Below the pieces are notes generated by a model, which was not told where the DNA came from, did not search any database, and was given only the letters and a program-made list of their open reading frames with translations. DNA of 56,203 nucleotides from an uncultured Lachnospiraceae bacterium (GTDB lineage Bacteria > Bacillota > Clostridia > Lachnospirales > Lachnospiraceae). The translations under genes were made by a program, and so were the position numbers. Shown one piece after another: positions 8,682 to 17,445 of the stretch. Positions within the stretch are counted from its first letter, which is position 1. The number at the start of each line of letters is the position of its first letter. Location: NCBI GenBank assembly GCA_934294885.1, contig CAKRAK010000020.1:1-56203 (forward strand), written 5' to 3'.

Positions 8682-9120
8682 CGATATCTCCTTTCACATC
8701 AACCTGCTCCTTAGCAGTCGTTAACAGCTTCACAACCCAGCTTGGCAAGATGGAAGGGTTGATTATAAATAGATTCTCTGCCACGCTAATACATTCATTG
8801 ATTACTATGTAGCAGCCAAATATCATTCCAAATAATGCATTAATCGGTATGTGGATTCCTATATATTTAATGCAGTAGGGGATAAAGTAATCCAAGAAAA
8901 AGCCAAAGCATAATGCTGCGAATAGTGCCACTTTTTTCCAAAAGCCTTTCGTTGCCTTTTTGCTGTTCAGTCCTTCTCCTGTTGCTTCCGCTTTTATCAT
9001 TCCAGTAATCCAGTCGAAAATAACAGCAACCGCAACGAAGATAATAATCAGGGCATATTGTTTTAAAAAGACACAAATGCATGCCCACAATACTGATAAT
9101 AACCATTTTATTCTTTCCAT
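8662..9120 (-). CDS. Phage holin (holin_4/TcdE-like family)
   Basis: A 152-residue protein with three to four membrane helices (about 8-26, 28-42, 65-84, 92-120) and the signature DWITGMIKA followed by SKKATKGFWKK, typical of the holin_4_1 family that includes TcdE. It forms the membrane lesions that let the endolysin reach the wall. The charged C-terminal tail and its 20-bp overlap with the lysin gene are typical of a lysis cassette. Confidence 0.92.
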   Translation of the reverse strand: MERIKWLLSVLWACICVFLKQYALIIIFVAVAVIFDWITGMIKAEATGEGLNSKKATKGFWKKVALFAALCFGFFLDYFIPYCIKYIGIHIPINALFGMIFGCYIVINECISVAENLFIINPSILPSWVVKLLTTAKEQVDVKGDIDEKEGN

Positions 9121-9130
9121 TTTATGTACC

Positions 9131-9958
9131 TCACATTTTCTCCGCTTTTTTAAAGCATAAAATTCTATAAACTACCGTTCCACTTATTACTGCAGCAGCT
9201 CCAGTATGGCTCTGAAATTCAACCTTTAAGGTTGCCTTTTTTGATTCCATGTTAACCATTGCTCGCCTTACGAAAAACGATTCTGCTACCTCGCTTTGGT
9301 TGATTAATACCGGTACGCAGAATGATGTATTTTCTTGAATATCAAATGCAGCCTGCCCGGTTACTGCGTCCACCGTTACGGTCAGAAGCTCCGAGAGAAC
9401 AAATCCGTTGGTTGCAATTTTCCTTGCCTCGTTAGCAATTTTATTGGTATCATTCGTTTTCTTTGACACCTCTGCCAGGGTGTTCAAGACACTGAATTTT
9501 GATACTGTGGACACGACAGCGTAGCCGTCTATTGTTACCTCGTATAAAACCATGTCCGCTATCGTTTCATTCTCCACTATACTTTTTCCAACGTATTCAT
9601 CTGTAGGGGCTACCGGATTGGCTGATGGTGTTCCTTCAATCACTTCTAATGTTACCGATTCAATATTTCCAACCCTTTTGTACCTTGCAACGATCAGGTC
9701 AATCCTCTTCATTCCATCGGAGCCTGTTGAATTGAAGGATACGTCCTCGTAATCTCCATACCGAATCCGGGCATGGCATCCATTCAGCAGTATGTCACCA
9801 CTTCCAATCCGGACAATGTTTGAAGAATTAATGTTAGCTGCTAATTTATTTCCTATATTAAGTACATAGTTTCCTAATCCAGCGACTCCGGCATGCAACG
9901 CTCTGTCATCAGCCGACGTTACATGATTGGTTCCTGTTGATCCTGTAATAATGTCCAT
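9131..9958 (-). CDS. Phage tail/baseplate structural protein, possible receptor-binding component
   Basis: A 275-residue protein of a family common in clostridial siphophages. It starts with DIITGSTGTNHVTSADDRAL and has the DGMKRIDLIVARY segment and EVIEGTP. The C-terminal third is beta-rich. It lies between the tail tip genes and the holin, the usual place of adsorption proteins. The N-terminal half would attach to the baseplate and the C-terminal part may contact the host, which is inference from position. Confidence 0.75.
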   Translation of the reverse strand: MDIITGSTGTNHVTSADDRALHAGVAGLGNYVLNIGNKLAANINSSNIVRIGSGDILLNGCHARIRYGDYEDVSFNSTGSDGMKRIDLIVARYKRVGNIESVTLEVIEGTPSANPVAPTDEYVGKSIVENETIADMVLYEVTIDGYAVVSTVSKFSVLNTLAEVSKKTNDTNKIANEARKIATNGFVLSELLTVTVDAVTGQAAFDIQENTSFCVPVLINQSEVAESFFVRRAMVNMESKKATLKVEFQSHTGAAAVISGTVVYRILCFKKAEKM

Positions 9959-9962
9959 CCTC

Positions 9963-10574
9963 TCACTCCTCTATTTTAATAAAAATACTATTACCAACTT
10001 TTGCATACTTCACCCCATCGATTACATAAATGAGGTAATAATTGCTAGTTGTGTAAGGTCTCATAGCACCTATGTATATATTTGTGTAATCTGGATTATC
10101 CTTCGTCTCGTGCGGATTAAAAAATGGTGCTAACGATAGATAATTGTCTACATTAATGGTCGCTGGGGAGAAGTATTGTCTGTATCCGTAATAAACTGTT
10201 CCATTGTATATGAAGCACGAACTTTTGATTAATGATACACACCCGGCATATTCCGTGTTATCCCTTGTAATTCCGGTCATATAAATGTACAAACCTTCCT
10301 CTTTGTAGAATCTAATCTTTATGCAGCTCCCGATAACATGTCCTAAATCAGTCCATGCAGATTCTTCATCTTGCCTCGTCCCTGCGTACAAAGTATTGCT
10401 ACCACTTGTCTTACAAGGCAATTCGAATGAGAAAAGAGGAAAGTCCTTTCTATAGACATTCGTCCAATCTGACCCCTGCACGATAGTTCCGTAATCTTCA
10501 CCAAAAAACTCCGTTATCAGCCTTGCCAACTCTTCTTTGCTTGTTTCAGCAACTATATATTCTTTAACTTCCAC
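9963..10574 (-). CDS. Putative tail-tip or fibre protein of unknown function
   Basis: A 203-residue protein that I do not recognise. It is rich in Tyr, Thr and beta-strand-like stretches with no membrane helix. It starts inside the end of the preceding tail gene (11-bp overlap) and ends 4 bp before the next gene, so it belongs to the tail operon. A role as a virion adsorption or accessory protein is inferred only from context. Confidence 0.6.
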   Translation of the reverse strand: MEVKEYIVAETSKEELARLITEFFGEDYGTIVQGSDWTNVYRKDFPLFSFELPCKTSGSNTLYAGTRQDEESAWTDLGHVIGSCIKIRFYKEEGLYIYMTGITRDNTEYAGCVSLIKSSCFIYNGTVYYGYRQYFSPATINVDNYLSLAPFFNPHETKDNPDYTNIYIGAMRPYTTSNYYLIYVIDGVKYAKVGNSIFIKIEE

Positions 10575-10893
10575 TTATCATCCCTCCAATTCCTACACCG
10601 GCGCCAGCCCACATTTTGAATATTCCTGAAGCTCCTCCGGAAGATATCTTGCCAATATTTGCCGCCATTCCCTGAAAAGAATCCCCCGCTTCTGTTGGAA
10701 CACCCTTTTCGGTAATCGCGGAAGCAATTACGGTCTTTCCCGCTGCCACGGAAGAAATAGACTCCTCATAGGCTTCCTGAAGCTCATTTATGCCTTTGAC
10801 ATCCACCGTTCCATCCTGATTAATTTCTAAGGTGGAACCGATTTTTACGCCGCCGAGTGTATCGGCAGAGGCAATTGGTAATTTGTATTGCAT
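10564..10893 (-). CDS. Short tail fibre-like protein with LGGVK motif
   Basis: A 109-residue protein. Residues 5-24 contain LPIAS...LGGVKIGSTLEI, the repeated 'LGGVKVG' module seen in phage head fibres and tail fibres. The same module occurs at the C-terminus of the upstream Gp37-like protein. The middle has VAAGKTVIASAITEKGV..AGDSFQGMAANI, common in phage fibre proteins of Clostridia. The C-terminus is Gly-rich and hydrophobic. It may be a separate fibre chaperone or tip segment. Confidence 0.65.
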   Translation of the reverse strand: MQYKLPIASADTLGGVKIGSTLEINQDGTVDVKGINELQEAYEESISSVAAGKTVIASAITEKGVPTEAGDSFQGMAANIGKISSGGASGIFKMWAGAGVGIGGMISGS

Positions 10894-10907
10894 ATCACCA
10901 CTCCTTT

Positions 10908-12047
10908 CTATTCACATAACCGGGTTAATTGTTCTTTTAGCACATTCAATTCAATAATAGCCGGGCAATCCACCCTTCCATTATTAATTTCTAAGGTGTC
11001 ACCCACTTTAACGCCACCTAGAATTTTATGGGAGGCGGTCGGCAACTCATATTCTTCTACAAGATCAGATGGAATACCTGCAGCTGCAGGCTCATCTCCT
11101 CCTACCTTATACTGCAATTCAATGGAATCATCGGATATATTAGCAATGATATCTACGATTTCCCGCTTGATTCTGTAGTTTGTTTCCTCGTCATAAGCCC
11201 CGATAATATCTCCGACTTTTAACCGCTTATCCTCAACGTCTGACACCTCAAATGCATCTGTGCTCCTTAATTCACCCAGCTTATCGATTCCCTCTTTTTT
11301 TAATTTCTCATAGGAACCCTCGCTGGTGTACTCATACACTTCGACGACTTCGTCCAAACCAAAATAATACTGCTTGTCCACGATGTCCCCATCCCCATCT
11401 ACATATAGATGAATCACAAGTCTGTCCTTCAGTTCGCCACTACCCAGGCATATCAAATGGTTAACCGGGTTAAAGCCTCTTGTCATTTTGAAATTGATAT
11501 TGTTTCCGGTATATTCCATCTCATTCGAGTAATCTACTCTGTTCGATTTGCTTAACCATATCGTCCCCTTATCAATCGTAATGGCCAGTATTCCTGATAC
11601 CTGATACAGCAGTGCCACTATTCCGGAATAGAAATCCGTGTATCTACTAAATTTAAAAGATTCCACCTGTTCCTCTTCCGGAGCAAATTTAAACAAGCCA
11701 TATAACCCAAATTCCCGGAGCAGTTGATTGATGATGTCGGACACATGGCCTGAAACGATTCTGTAATCAGACCCTTTAGGAGGCTCTATTATCTTATTTT
11801 TCAGAATTCCGCGAATGTTCTTTCCTCGGTAATTCAACTCTCCCGCTCCGGAATCTTTATCAATATAATCCACGATTCCACCGTAACCGGTTCCATCAAT
11901 GTACCAAAGGCTTTTACCTTCCAGCTCTTTGTTGGCTATATCTGTGGTGATTTGGAAATCCATTGTTTCAGTTTCATCATAATCGATGTAAAAATTATGC
12001 AGCGTGCCGGTTTCAATCCGGTTTCTGTCTGTGCAGATTACAACCAT
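10908..12047 (-). CDS. Siphovirus Gp37-like tail protein (Tal-type, baseplate hub)
   Basis: A 379-residue protein resembling the ReqiPepy6 Gp37-like family, which occupies the tail-associated (Tal) position after Dit. The N-terminal 180 residues are beta-rich with YRGKNIRGILKNKII, and about 190-330 includes VNHLICLGSGELKDRLVIHLY. The C-terminal 35 residues are an added LGGVKVGDTLEI module. No lytic domain is seen. It overlaps the end of the dit gene by 10 bp, consistent with coupled expression. Confidence 0.82.
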   Translation of the reverse strand: MVVICTDRNRIETGTLHNFYIDYDETETMDFQITTDIANKELEGKSLWYIDGTGYGGIVDYIDKDSGAGELNYRGKNIRGILKNKIIEPPKGSDYRIVSGHVSDIINQLLREFGLYGLFKFAPEEEQVESFKFSRYTDFYSGIVALLYQVSGILAITIDKGTIWLSKSNRVDYSNEMEYTGNNINFKMTRGFNPVNHLICLGSGELKDRLVIHLYVDGDGDIVDKQYYFGLDEVVEVYEYTSEGSYEKLKKEGIDKLGELRSTDAFEVSDVEDKRLKVGDIIGAYDEETNYRIKREIVDIIANISDDSIELQYKVGGDEPAAAGIPSDLVEEYELPTASHKILGGVKVGDTLEINNGRVDCPAIIELNVLKEQLTRLCE

Positions 12048-12862
12048 TCAGGCTCACTCCTTTCAACCAGCATCGTTATATCGAAATTAAAATTTGTGTT
12101 CCAGAATACCGTGTGTTCACCCGGAGATATTTTTTCAAATATATTGCTCGATTGCTCCCGAAACATAAATGCATTTTTAACGATTCCAGACTGCAGATTA
12201 ATCAACCGAATAGTTCTGTCTCTGGTATTAATCACAGCCTTTTGGTTGCTGTCTATAATGCAATTTAGTTTATACGAGTGACCGTTAATCAGAATCTCCG
12301 GGTGGTAAGCATAACCGTATATTGTTATGATCATGTTAGAATCTGTAAAGCCTTCATTTGTTACGGTTGCGGAATGACCGGTACCGATGCTGTAACCATA
12401 TGGGTAATCGTGCGGATAACCATGTCCGGATTGAATTGGTTCATCTGTATGTGAAAGATGAAATTGCTGTTTTTTCAACCATACTTTTCCTACCGGCATG
12501 ATTTTCAATGTTTCCAACGCATTTTTGCCAATGATAGAATTATCAATGTCCTTGCTAATCAAGTAACATTCAAGATAGTAATCTCCTACATATAATTTAC
12601 CGGGTGTTTTTGTACAAATATCTATTTCTGTCTTTTCATATAAGGCATTCATTAATCGACTACAGGCATCCTTTGTTTTTCCTTTGACTAATAATTGTAA
12701 TGACTTTTCCTTGAACTTTTTTTCAAATTGTTTAATTACGCCATTGGATACCTCATACGTCCACTCCCAATTTCCAAGGTCATTATTATTTGTAATAATA
12801 AAATCGGGGCCTCTTAGATTCAGTTTTTCATTTTTACTGTTTATATAAAAAACATCTATCAT
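12038..12862 (-). CDS. Distal tail protein (Dit, siphovirus family)
   Basis: A 274-residue protein directly after the tape measure gene, the fixed place of Dit. The N-terminus has the family pattern VFYINSKNEKLNLRGPDF and later WEWTYEV. Dit forms the hexameric hub between tail tube and tip. The start ATG at 12862 has AGGAAG 5 bp upstream and overlaps the tape-measure stop by 4 bp (ATGA); a GTG two codons earlier is less likely. Confidence 0.85.
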   Translation of the reverse strand: MIDVFYINSKNEKLNLRGPDFIITNNNDLGNWEWTYEVSNGVIKQFEKKFKEKSLQLLVKGKTKDACSRLMNALYEKTEIDICTKTPGKLYVGDYYLECYLISKDIDNSIIGKNALETLKIMPVGKVWLKKQQFHLSHTDEPIQSGHGYPHDYPYGYSIGTGHSATVTNEGFTDSNMIITIYGYAYHPEILINGHSYKLNCIIDSNQKAVINTRDRTIRLINLQSGIVKNAFMFREQSSNIFEKISPGEHTVFWNTNFNFDITMLVERSEPEWL

Positions 12863-15276
12863 ACACACTTCCTCACAAACCTACCCAGTACACGTTCATC
12901 TAGCTTTATAACATATTCTTTTTCTGAATCCTTTATCATTTTGGAGAATCTGTCATAATCGATCATAGTCAAGGAACCGGCAGGTGTTCCATAGTTCCCT
13001 ACATTAAACGCAGTATTAACTCCGGCAACTGCATCTATTACATCTGATGCCATAAGCCTTGCAGAATCTACAGCCTTAATTGAACTCTTACTTATTCCCA
13101 ATGAAAGTCCTTCCGTTAAATAACCTCCAATTTCAGCAAATACTACAGAAGGAGAATGGACTCCAAATATGTCTTTGATAGAGTCGATTACTGTTTGTGC
13201 AAAACCTTGTATTTTTTTCTTTATCCATTCAACCTTATCATTTATGCCGTTCCATAATCCGGTAATCAAATCACTACCAATTGATTGAATTGAGGACAAG
13301 CCTTCATTGAGCTTTGTTTTTATTCCATCAACAACTTCTCCGGCTTTGGATTTTACGTCGGAAATTTTGTTATTTATTCCATCTTTTAATTTTCCGATAA
13401 TCTCCCCACCGATTTCTTTTATGCGACCCTTGATAGCTCCGATGGTCTCCTTTATCGCAGTACCTACTTCTGTGGTCTTCGAAATTACATCTGTTATTTT
13501 TTTATTAATACCATCTACCAGCTGTTTCATTGCTTCAACCCCTGCTTCCTGTATTGCAGGAGCCTCTTCTATCAGAGTTTCAACTATCGCTCCAATAATT
13601 TCCGGTAATGCAACCAACAGAGCAACTATAACTTCCGGTATAGCTTTTACCAGAGCCATAAACAAATCAATTGCCGCCAACGTCAGTTCAGGTGTTGCTT
13701 CAATTAATGCCATTATGATTCCGGTTATAATTTCTGGAAGTGCCTCTACTAATGCATCTATCACCTGAGGAATTGCATCCACTAATGTCGTCAATAGTGT
13801 CGTTCCGGCTTCCATTATTTGCTCCTTTTCAGCCAGTAACCCTTCCGTAAGAGAAATTATGATTTCCGGTAATGCATCGATTAATTCCGGAATTGCTGTA
13901 ATCAGACCATCCACTAATGCATTCAATATTGTAATTCCTGTTTCTGTGATCAACTCAATATTATCTGTGAAGGTCTGTATTAGCTGTATCACCACGTCGA
14001 CAATTGTAGGTAACAATTCCGGTAACGATTGCACAATTCCATCCGCCAACGCAACGAGCATCTCAATTCCGGCATTTAAAATGTCTGGTAATAATGTAAT
14101 GATTTTCTGAGTAAAATCTGTAATAATTTCTGCAGCTGAATTAACTAAACTAGGTCCTGTTTCTACAATTCCCTGAATTAATGTAGTAACAACCGTTGCA
14201 GCAGCTTCCAATAATCCGGGAGCAATCTCTTCAACTAATCCCGGAAGTTCCTGTGCAATCACCGGTGCTAATTCTCCAATCATCGAACCAATGCTGGTTA
14301 ATGAGGTTTTTACAACAGGCAATACATTGTCTAACGCCACACCCACGCTTTCCACTAAATTACCTACCAAAGCGGAAATATCTGCATTACTATCTCCCAT
14401 TCCGGTTACAAGATTAGACCATGCAGCACTTGTCATAGCCAATGAACCCTGAATGGTTGTTGAAGCTTCTTTTGCAGTTGTTCCCATTGCTTCAAAAGCT
14501 TCCTGCTCAGTCATTGTACCGTTTTTAACAGCTTCAGCTGCTTCTTCTGCAGTGATTCCTGAAATACCTAATTCTTTCTGAACAACATGAATTGCCTCAT
14601 ATACGTCAGAAAGATTATTAAGGTCATATTTCACACCTGTTATTTTTTGTGCATCTGATAGTAGACGCTGCATTTCCTCTTTCGTGCCGCCGTACCCCAA
14701 CTTCAGGTTGTCCAACATAGTATAGTTTTGTTTCGCAAAGCCCTGATATGCATTTTGAATGGATTCCATTGAGGTACCCATTTTATTCGCATTATCAGCC
14801 ATATCGGTTACCGCCTGATCTGCAGCAGCGGCGGCGGCGGCTCCATCATTTTCAAGTGATGCCATTAAGGAAGCGGCAAAACTGGTTGCTGTCTCCATAT
14901 AAGTATTGGCATCCATTCCGGCTGTTTTCCATGCATTACTCGCATTTGCTATTACAGTGGTTGAAGCATCTGTTGTAGTAGATATTTCCCCAAAGAGCGT
15001 TTCAACGCCACCCACTAACTGTTCATATTCGCTGTATGCCTGTACCGATTGTTTTGCCAATGCACCAACTGCCACAGATGCAGCTGTAACACCTGCCAAT
15101 GCCGCTTTTCCTACTGCCGCAAACCCGGCTAACAAGCCACTGCCTATTTTCGAACCGGCACTGCTTCCTGCTTTATCTCCTGCATCATTTAATTCTTTTG
15201 TTAGTTTTCCTTTTATCCCCTTCGTAGTCGGAATCACTTGAACATATGCTTTCGCTAATTCAATTCCTTCCGCCAT
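12859..15276 (-). CDS. Tape measure protein
   Basis: An 805-residue tape measure protein that sets tail length. The N-terminus (AKAYVQVIPTTKGIKGKLTKEL) and the Ala-rich segment after it match the TP901-type/phage-related family. Residues about 300-640 consist of repeated amphipathic segments with the pattern LP-E-I-I, alternating with IEEA/LVDAI, giving several membrane-active helices. A C-terminal region has HSPSVVFAEIGGYLTEGLSLGI, the usual conserved end. It is the longest gene of the prophage. Confidence 0.93.
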   Translation of the reverse strand: MAEGIELAKAYVQVIPTTKGIKGKLTKELNDAGDKAGSSAGSKIGSGLLAGFAAVGKAALAGVTAASVAVGALAKQSVQAYSEYEQLVGGVETLFGEISTTTDASTTVIANASNAWKTAGMDANTYMETATSFAASLMASLENDGAAAAAAADQAVTDMADNANKMGTSMESIQNAYQGFAKQNYTMLDNLKLGYGGTKEEMQRLLSDAQKITGVKYDLNNLSDVYEAIHVVQKELGISGITAEEAAEAVKNGTMTEQEAFEAMGTTAKEASTTIQGSLAMTSAAWSNLVTGMGDSNADISALVGNLVESVGVALDNVLPVVKTSLTSIGSMIGELAPVIAQELPGLVEEIAPGLLEAAATVVTTLIQGIVETGPSLVNSAAEIITDFTQKIITLLPDILNAGIEMLVALADGIVQSLPELLPTIVDVVIQLIQTFTDNIELITETGITILNALVDGLITAIPELIDALPEIIISLTEGLLAEKEQIMEAGTTLLTTLVDAIPQVIDALVEALPEIITGIIMALIEATPELTLAAIDLFMALVKAIPEVIVALLVALPEIIGAIVETLIEEAPAIQEAGVEAMKQLVDGINKKITDVISKTTEVGTAIKETIGAIKGRIKEIGGEIIGKLKDGINNKISDVKSKAGEVVDGIKTKLNEGLSSIQSIGSDLITGLWNGINDKVEWIKKKIQGFAQTVIDSIKDIFGVHSPSVVFAEIGGYLTEGLSLGISKSSIKAVDSARLMASDVIDAVAGVNTAFNVGNYGTPAGSLTMIDYDRFSKMIKDSEKEYVIKLDERVLGRFVRKCV

Positions 15277-15278
15277 AA

Positions 15279-15635
15279 CTAACTCCTCATTATCTCAGCC
15301 CTTGTTTGCTCATATTCTTCAATTGTCATGGATTCAAATTCTCTAACCTCTTCTACTCCATTCAATAAGTCAATCATCATCCTTGGTCTGTTAATGTCAT
15401 TCTCTGCATCCACTGTTTTGGACCACCATATGAGCGATAGCCTATCCACCATATGGGCCAGTAAATATGTGTTGACACTATATGGATGATTAGTCATTTT
15501 CCTTATTACTCTTGATTCCTCCGGTAAGCCACAGGCTAAAACAGAAATATGGCCCAGTTTGAAATCCCTATAATCATGGATTCCATAAAACTGAGCCATA
15601 TCACATTCCAATTCTTCCGGATAATTATATGTCAT
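15279..15635 (-). CDS. Tail assembly chaperone, downstream reading frame (gpT-like)
   Basis: A 118-residue frame located between the first chaperone and the tape measure gene, as in lambda G/GT. Its frame is -1 to the upstream gene, and the slippery A-AAA-AAA at 15653-15659 leads straight into it through six codons (ILALVY) without a stop. It has no good ribosome binding site at its own ATG. It is probably made mainly as a 215-residue fusion with the upstream chaperone. Confidence 0.8.
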   Translation of the reverse strand: MTYNYPEELECDMAQFYGIHDYRDFKLGHISVLACGLPEESRVIRKMTNHPYSVNTYLLAHMVDRLSLIWWSKTVDAENDINRPRMMIDLLNGVEEVREFESMTIEEYEQTRAEIMRS

Positions 15636-15646
15636 GTAAACAAGGG

Positions 15647-15925
15647 CTAAGATTTTTTTCCATCCTTTAATGCCTTGAAAATCTCATTAAATTCTTCAGT
15701 GAATTTTGACACCGGTACTCTTCCATTGTCTTCACGAATATGATCATAAAGACGAGCTCTCGTTTCTTTATCCATCATTTTTTTTAGAATCCTGTTAAAA
15801 TAAATGATGGAATTATTAGGATCATCTTCTACTTCTAATAATAAATCCAAAATTTCCATATCATCTAACACACTTTTGTCAATTTCACACTGAAATCCAC
15901 TACTTGTTTTTACTTCCTGTTTCAT
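15647..15925 (-). CDS. Tail assembly chaperone (gpG-like)
   Basis: A 92-residue acidic protein following the tail tube gene. The content (IYFNRILKKMMDKETRARLYDHI) matches the small tail chaperones of Firmicute siphophages. It ends GKKS-stop on the A7 slippery run. Most ribosomes would stop here and a fraction would shift to -1 and make the longer fusion that loads the tape measure protein. Its start overlaps the tail tube stop by 4 bp. Confidence 0.85.
   Translation of the reverse strand: MKQEVKTSSGFQCEIDKSVLDDMEILDLLLEVEDDPNNSIIYFNRILKKMMDKETRARLYDHIREDNGRVPVSKFTEEFNEIFKALKDGKKS
15653..15659 (-). other. Programmed -1 frameshift site (A AAA AAA)
   Basis: In the zero frame the codons are GGA AAA AAA TCT TAG, so the heptamer A-AAA-AAA fits X-XXY-YYZ. 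The -1 frame then reads ATC TTA GCC and continues open into the next chaperone frame. Frame arithmetic of the two ORFs confirms -1. Confidence 0.82.
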
Positions 15926-16527
15926 AACTCACCCTCCTGAACTGAATTTTCATTAGACTGTTCAACTGTAGACTGTTCAACTGCAGTTTTTTCAATATAT
16001 TCCGTATGCGTACTATTATCAGCATCTGGATATGCTGCTACCGTCAAGTCAAATCCTGAAGCATTAGCTTTTGTATACTCGATGTCACCAATCGTTGTAA
16101 TTTTTCCATCTGATACAACAATTCTTTTTAATTTCTTTCCGGATAACATCATATCGAATACCCATACCATATTTTCTGGATCTTCTGCCTTTGCCTTAAT
16201 GGTAATTTTACCTTTTTCCTCTGTAACATTTGCTGAACCATATACAGTTTTTAATACCTCTACTGAAAGTACCTCGATTAATTTAAACTTGAATGTATCT
16301 GGTTTGTCTGTCAGCGTAGACATTACTACCAACCCACCCCACTCTTTCACATCTGTTGTAGATGGAGAATTAGAGTTTACTAAGCCTGAATCAGATACAT
16401 AACCTAATTCCTTATACGCCTCTGGCAATTTTGACTTGGCATCCGTTGGCAAGTCTGTTCCCTTTGGTGCTACAAATATTGCTCCAGTTACTCTTGGAGC
16501 TGCTGCTGATACATTTTTTGATTCCAT
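15922..16527 (-). CDS. Major tail tube protein
   Basis: A 201-residue protein typical of Firmicute siphophage tail tubes. It starts with a segment about chromosome-like 'AIFVAPKGTDLPTD' and has YVSDSGLV, KEWGGLVV and TFKFKLIEVLS. The C-terminal 30 residues are a Ser/Gln/Glu-rich tail that may be exposed. A GAGGA site precedes the ATG. It lies between the connector genes and the chaperones, as expected. Confidence 0.87.
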   Translation of the reverse strand: MESKNVSAAAPRVTGAIFVAPKGTDLPTDAKSKLPEAYKELGYVSDSGLVNSNSPSTTDVKEWGGLVVMSTLTDKPDTFKFKLIEVLSVEVLKTVYGSANVTEEKGKITIKAKAEDPENMVWVFDMMLSGKKLKRIVVSDGKITTIGDIEYTKANASGFDLTVAAYPDADNSTHTEYIEKTAVEQSTVEQSNENSVQEGEL

Positions 16528-16530
16528 TTC

Positions 16531-16878
16531 TTAATCCTCCTGATAGTGTGTTATGTTGAATACCGCCTTGAAGCAGTATTCTTTTGTTGCAGTTTTTGTT
16601 GAACTATATGAAGTCTCCAACTCACAGGCTGCAATATTTTCATTACAAAAATTTCTTAATAATCGTATAACCTGATCATTTATATAACTTGCACGTGATT
16701 TAGATTTTTTACTGATTGATTGAACCTCTATGACAGAGTGCCATATCTGATCTTCCATATTACAATCATTTTTCTCAACCAAAAGATATTCTGCCGGCTT
16801 ATTTTGCGGAGTTTCTCCATATGATCTGATACTTTCGATTGCTCTATCCAATTCCTTTATTACAGCCTGTTCAATCAT
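16531..16878 (-). CDS. Head-tail connector / tail terminator-like protein
   Basis: A 115-residue protein directly before the tail tube gene, the usual place of the tail terminator (neck) protein. The sequence HSVIEVQSISKKSKSRASYINDQV resembles minor tail/terminator families. It overlaps the preceding gene by one base. The family call rests largely on order. Confidence 0.65.
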   Translation of the reverse strand: MIEQAVIKELDRAIESIRSYGETPQNKPAEYLLVEKNDCNMEDQIWHSVIEVQSISKKSKSRASYINDQVIRLLRNFCNENIAACELETSYSSTKTATKEYCFKAVFNITHYQED

Positions 16879-17114
16879 TACTTCACCGCCTTCCGCAGCG
16901 TATCATTCTTTTTGTTATCTTTCATCGCCCTCTCATCCGCTGTATACGCTGATGCAATGACACGGGTTCCCATATATTTAATATCAGATTCGTACCCCTC
17001 TCCTGCTCTAGCTGCTATATTTTGGGCGATATCGCCCACAGCGATTTTCATTTCATGACTTTTAAGCAACTGCCTTACGCCATTTCTGTTCAATTTAACT
17101 GTAATTTTACTCAT
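16878..17114 (-). CDS. HK97 gp10-like head-tail protein
   Basis: A 78-residue protein resembling short gp10-type neck proteins (KITVKLNRNGVRQLLKSHEM, then VASAYTADERAMKDNKKNDTLRKAV-type end). The ATG at 17114 is chosen; it overlaps the upstream stop by 8 bp with AGGTTGAGG just before. One of the five GCGATATCGC palindromes lies in this gene and encodes VGDIAQ. Confidence 0.75.
   Translation of the reverse strand: MSKITVKLNRNGVRQLLKSHEMKIAVGDIAQNIAARAGEGYESDIKYMGTRVIASAYTADERAMKDNKKNDTLRKAVK
17023..17038. repeat. Palindrome TGGGCGATATCGCCCA (copy 1)
   Basis: A perfect 16-bp palindrome within the gp10-like gene, coding for V-G-D-I-A-Q. One of five prophage copies sharing GCGATATCGC. Confidence 0.9.
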
Positions 17115-17445
17115 AGGCCTCAACCCTAACCTTTTTATTCCAATCTAAAGGAACCATGTGCTCAATGAATTCTTTCGGAAATCCGATCGTTTTCCACCTT
17201 CTACCAAAAAATTCAACCGTCTGATTACTCCAATCATGTGTGTCACCCTTTGGAATGGACAGGGTGTATACTGCCTTTTTCCCATATAGGCTCATTGCGT
17301 CTACAACCTCCTGCTCTGTAGGTTCTCCAACAAGCACATTATGTACCGTGACCGGTTTTTCCTCGTAAATCGGCGCATTAAAAGCATCTTCTCCAATCTG
17401 TTCCTTTTTGTACAGAATAATATCGATTCCTTTAATCATTCCCAC
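17107..17445 (-). CDS. Head-tail joining/head closure protein
   Basis: A 112-residue (or 110 from the ATG at 17439) protein in the head-closure position. The content (HNVLVGEPTEQEVVDAMSLYGKKAVYTLSIPKGD) matches phage minor capsid/head closure proteins of the SPP1 gp16 type. It overlaps both neighbours by 8 to 14 bp. GTG at 17445 and ATG at 17439 are both possible starts. Confidence 0.75.
   Translation of the reverse strand: MGMIKGIDIILYKKEQIGEDAFNAPIYEEKPVTVHNVLVGEPTEQEVVDAMSLYGKKAVYTLSIPKGDTHDWSNQTVEFFGRRWKTIGFPKEFIEHMVPLDWNKKVRVEAYE

Noticed and set aside
13307..15241. Several long + strand open frames opposite the tape measure gene
   Set aside because: They are low-complexity mirrors of the repeated Ala/Ile/Glu codons of the tape measure gene, with no ribosome sites and no domain pattern.
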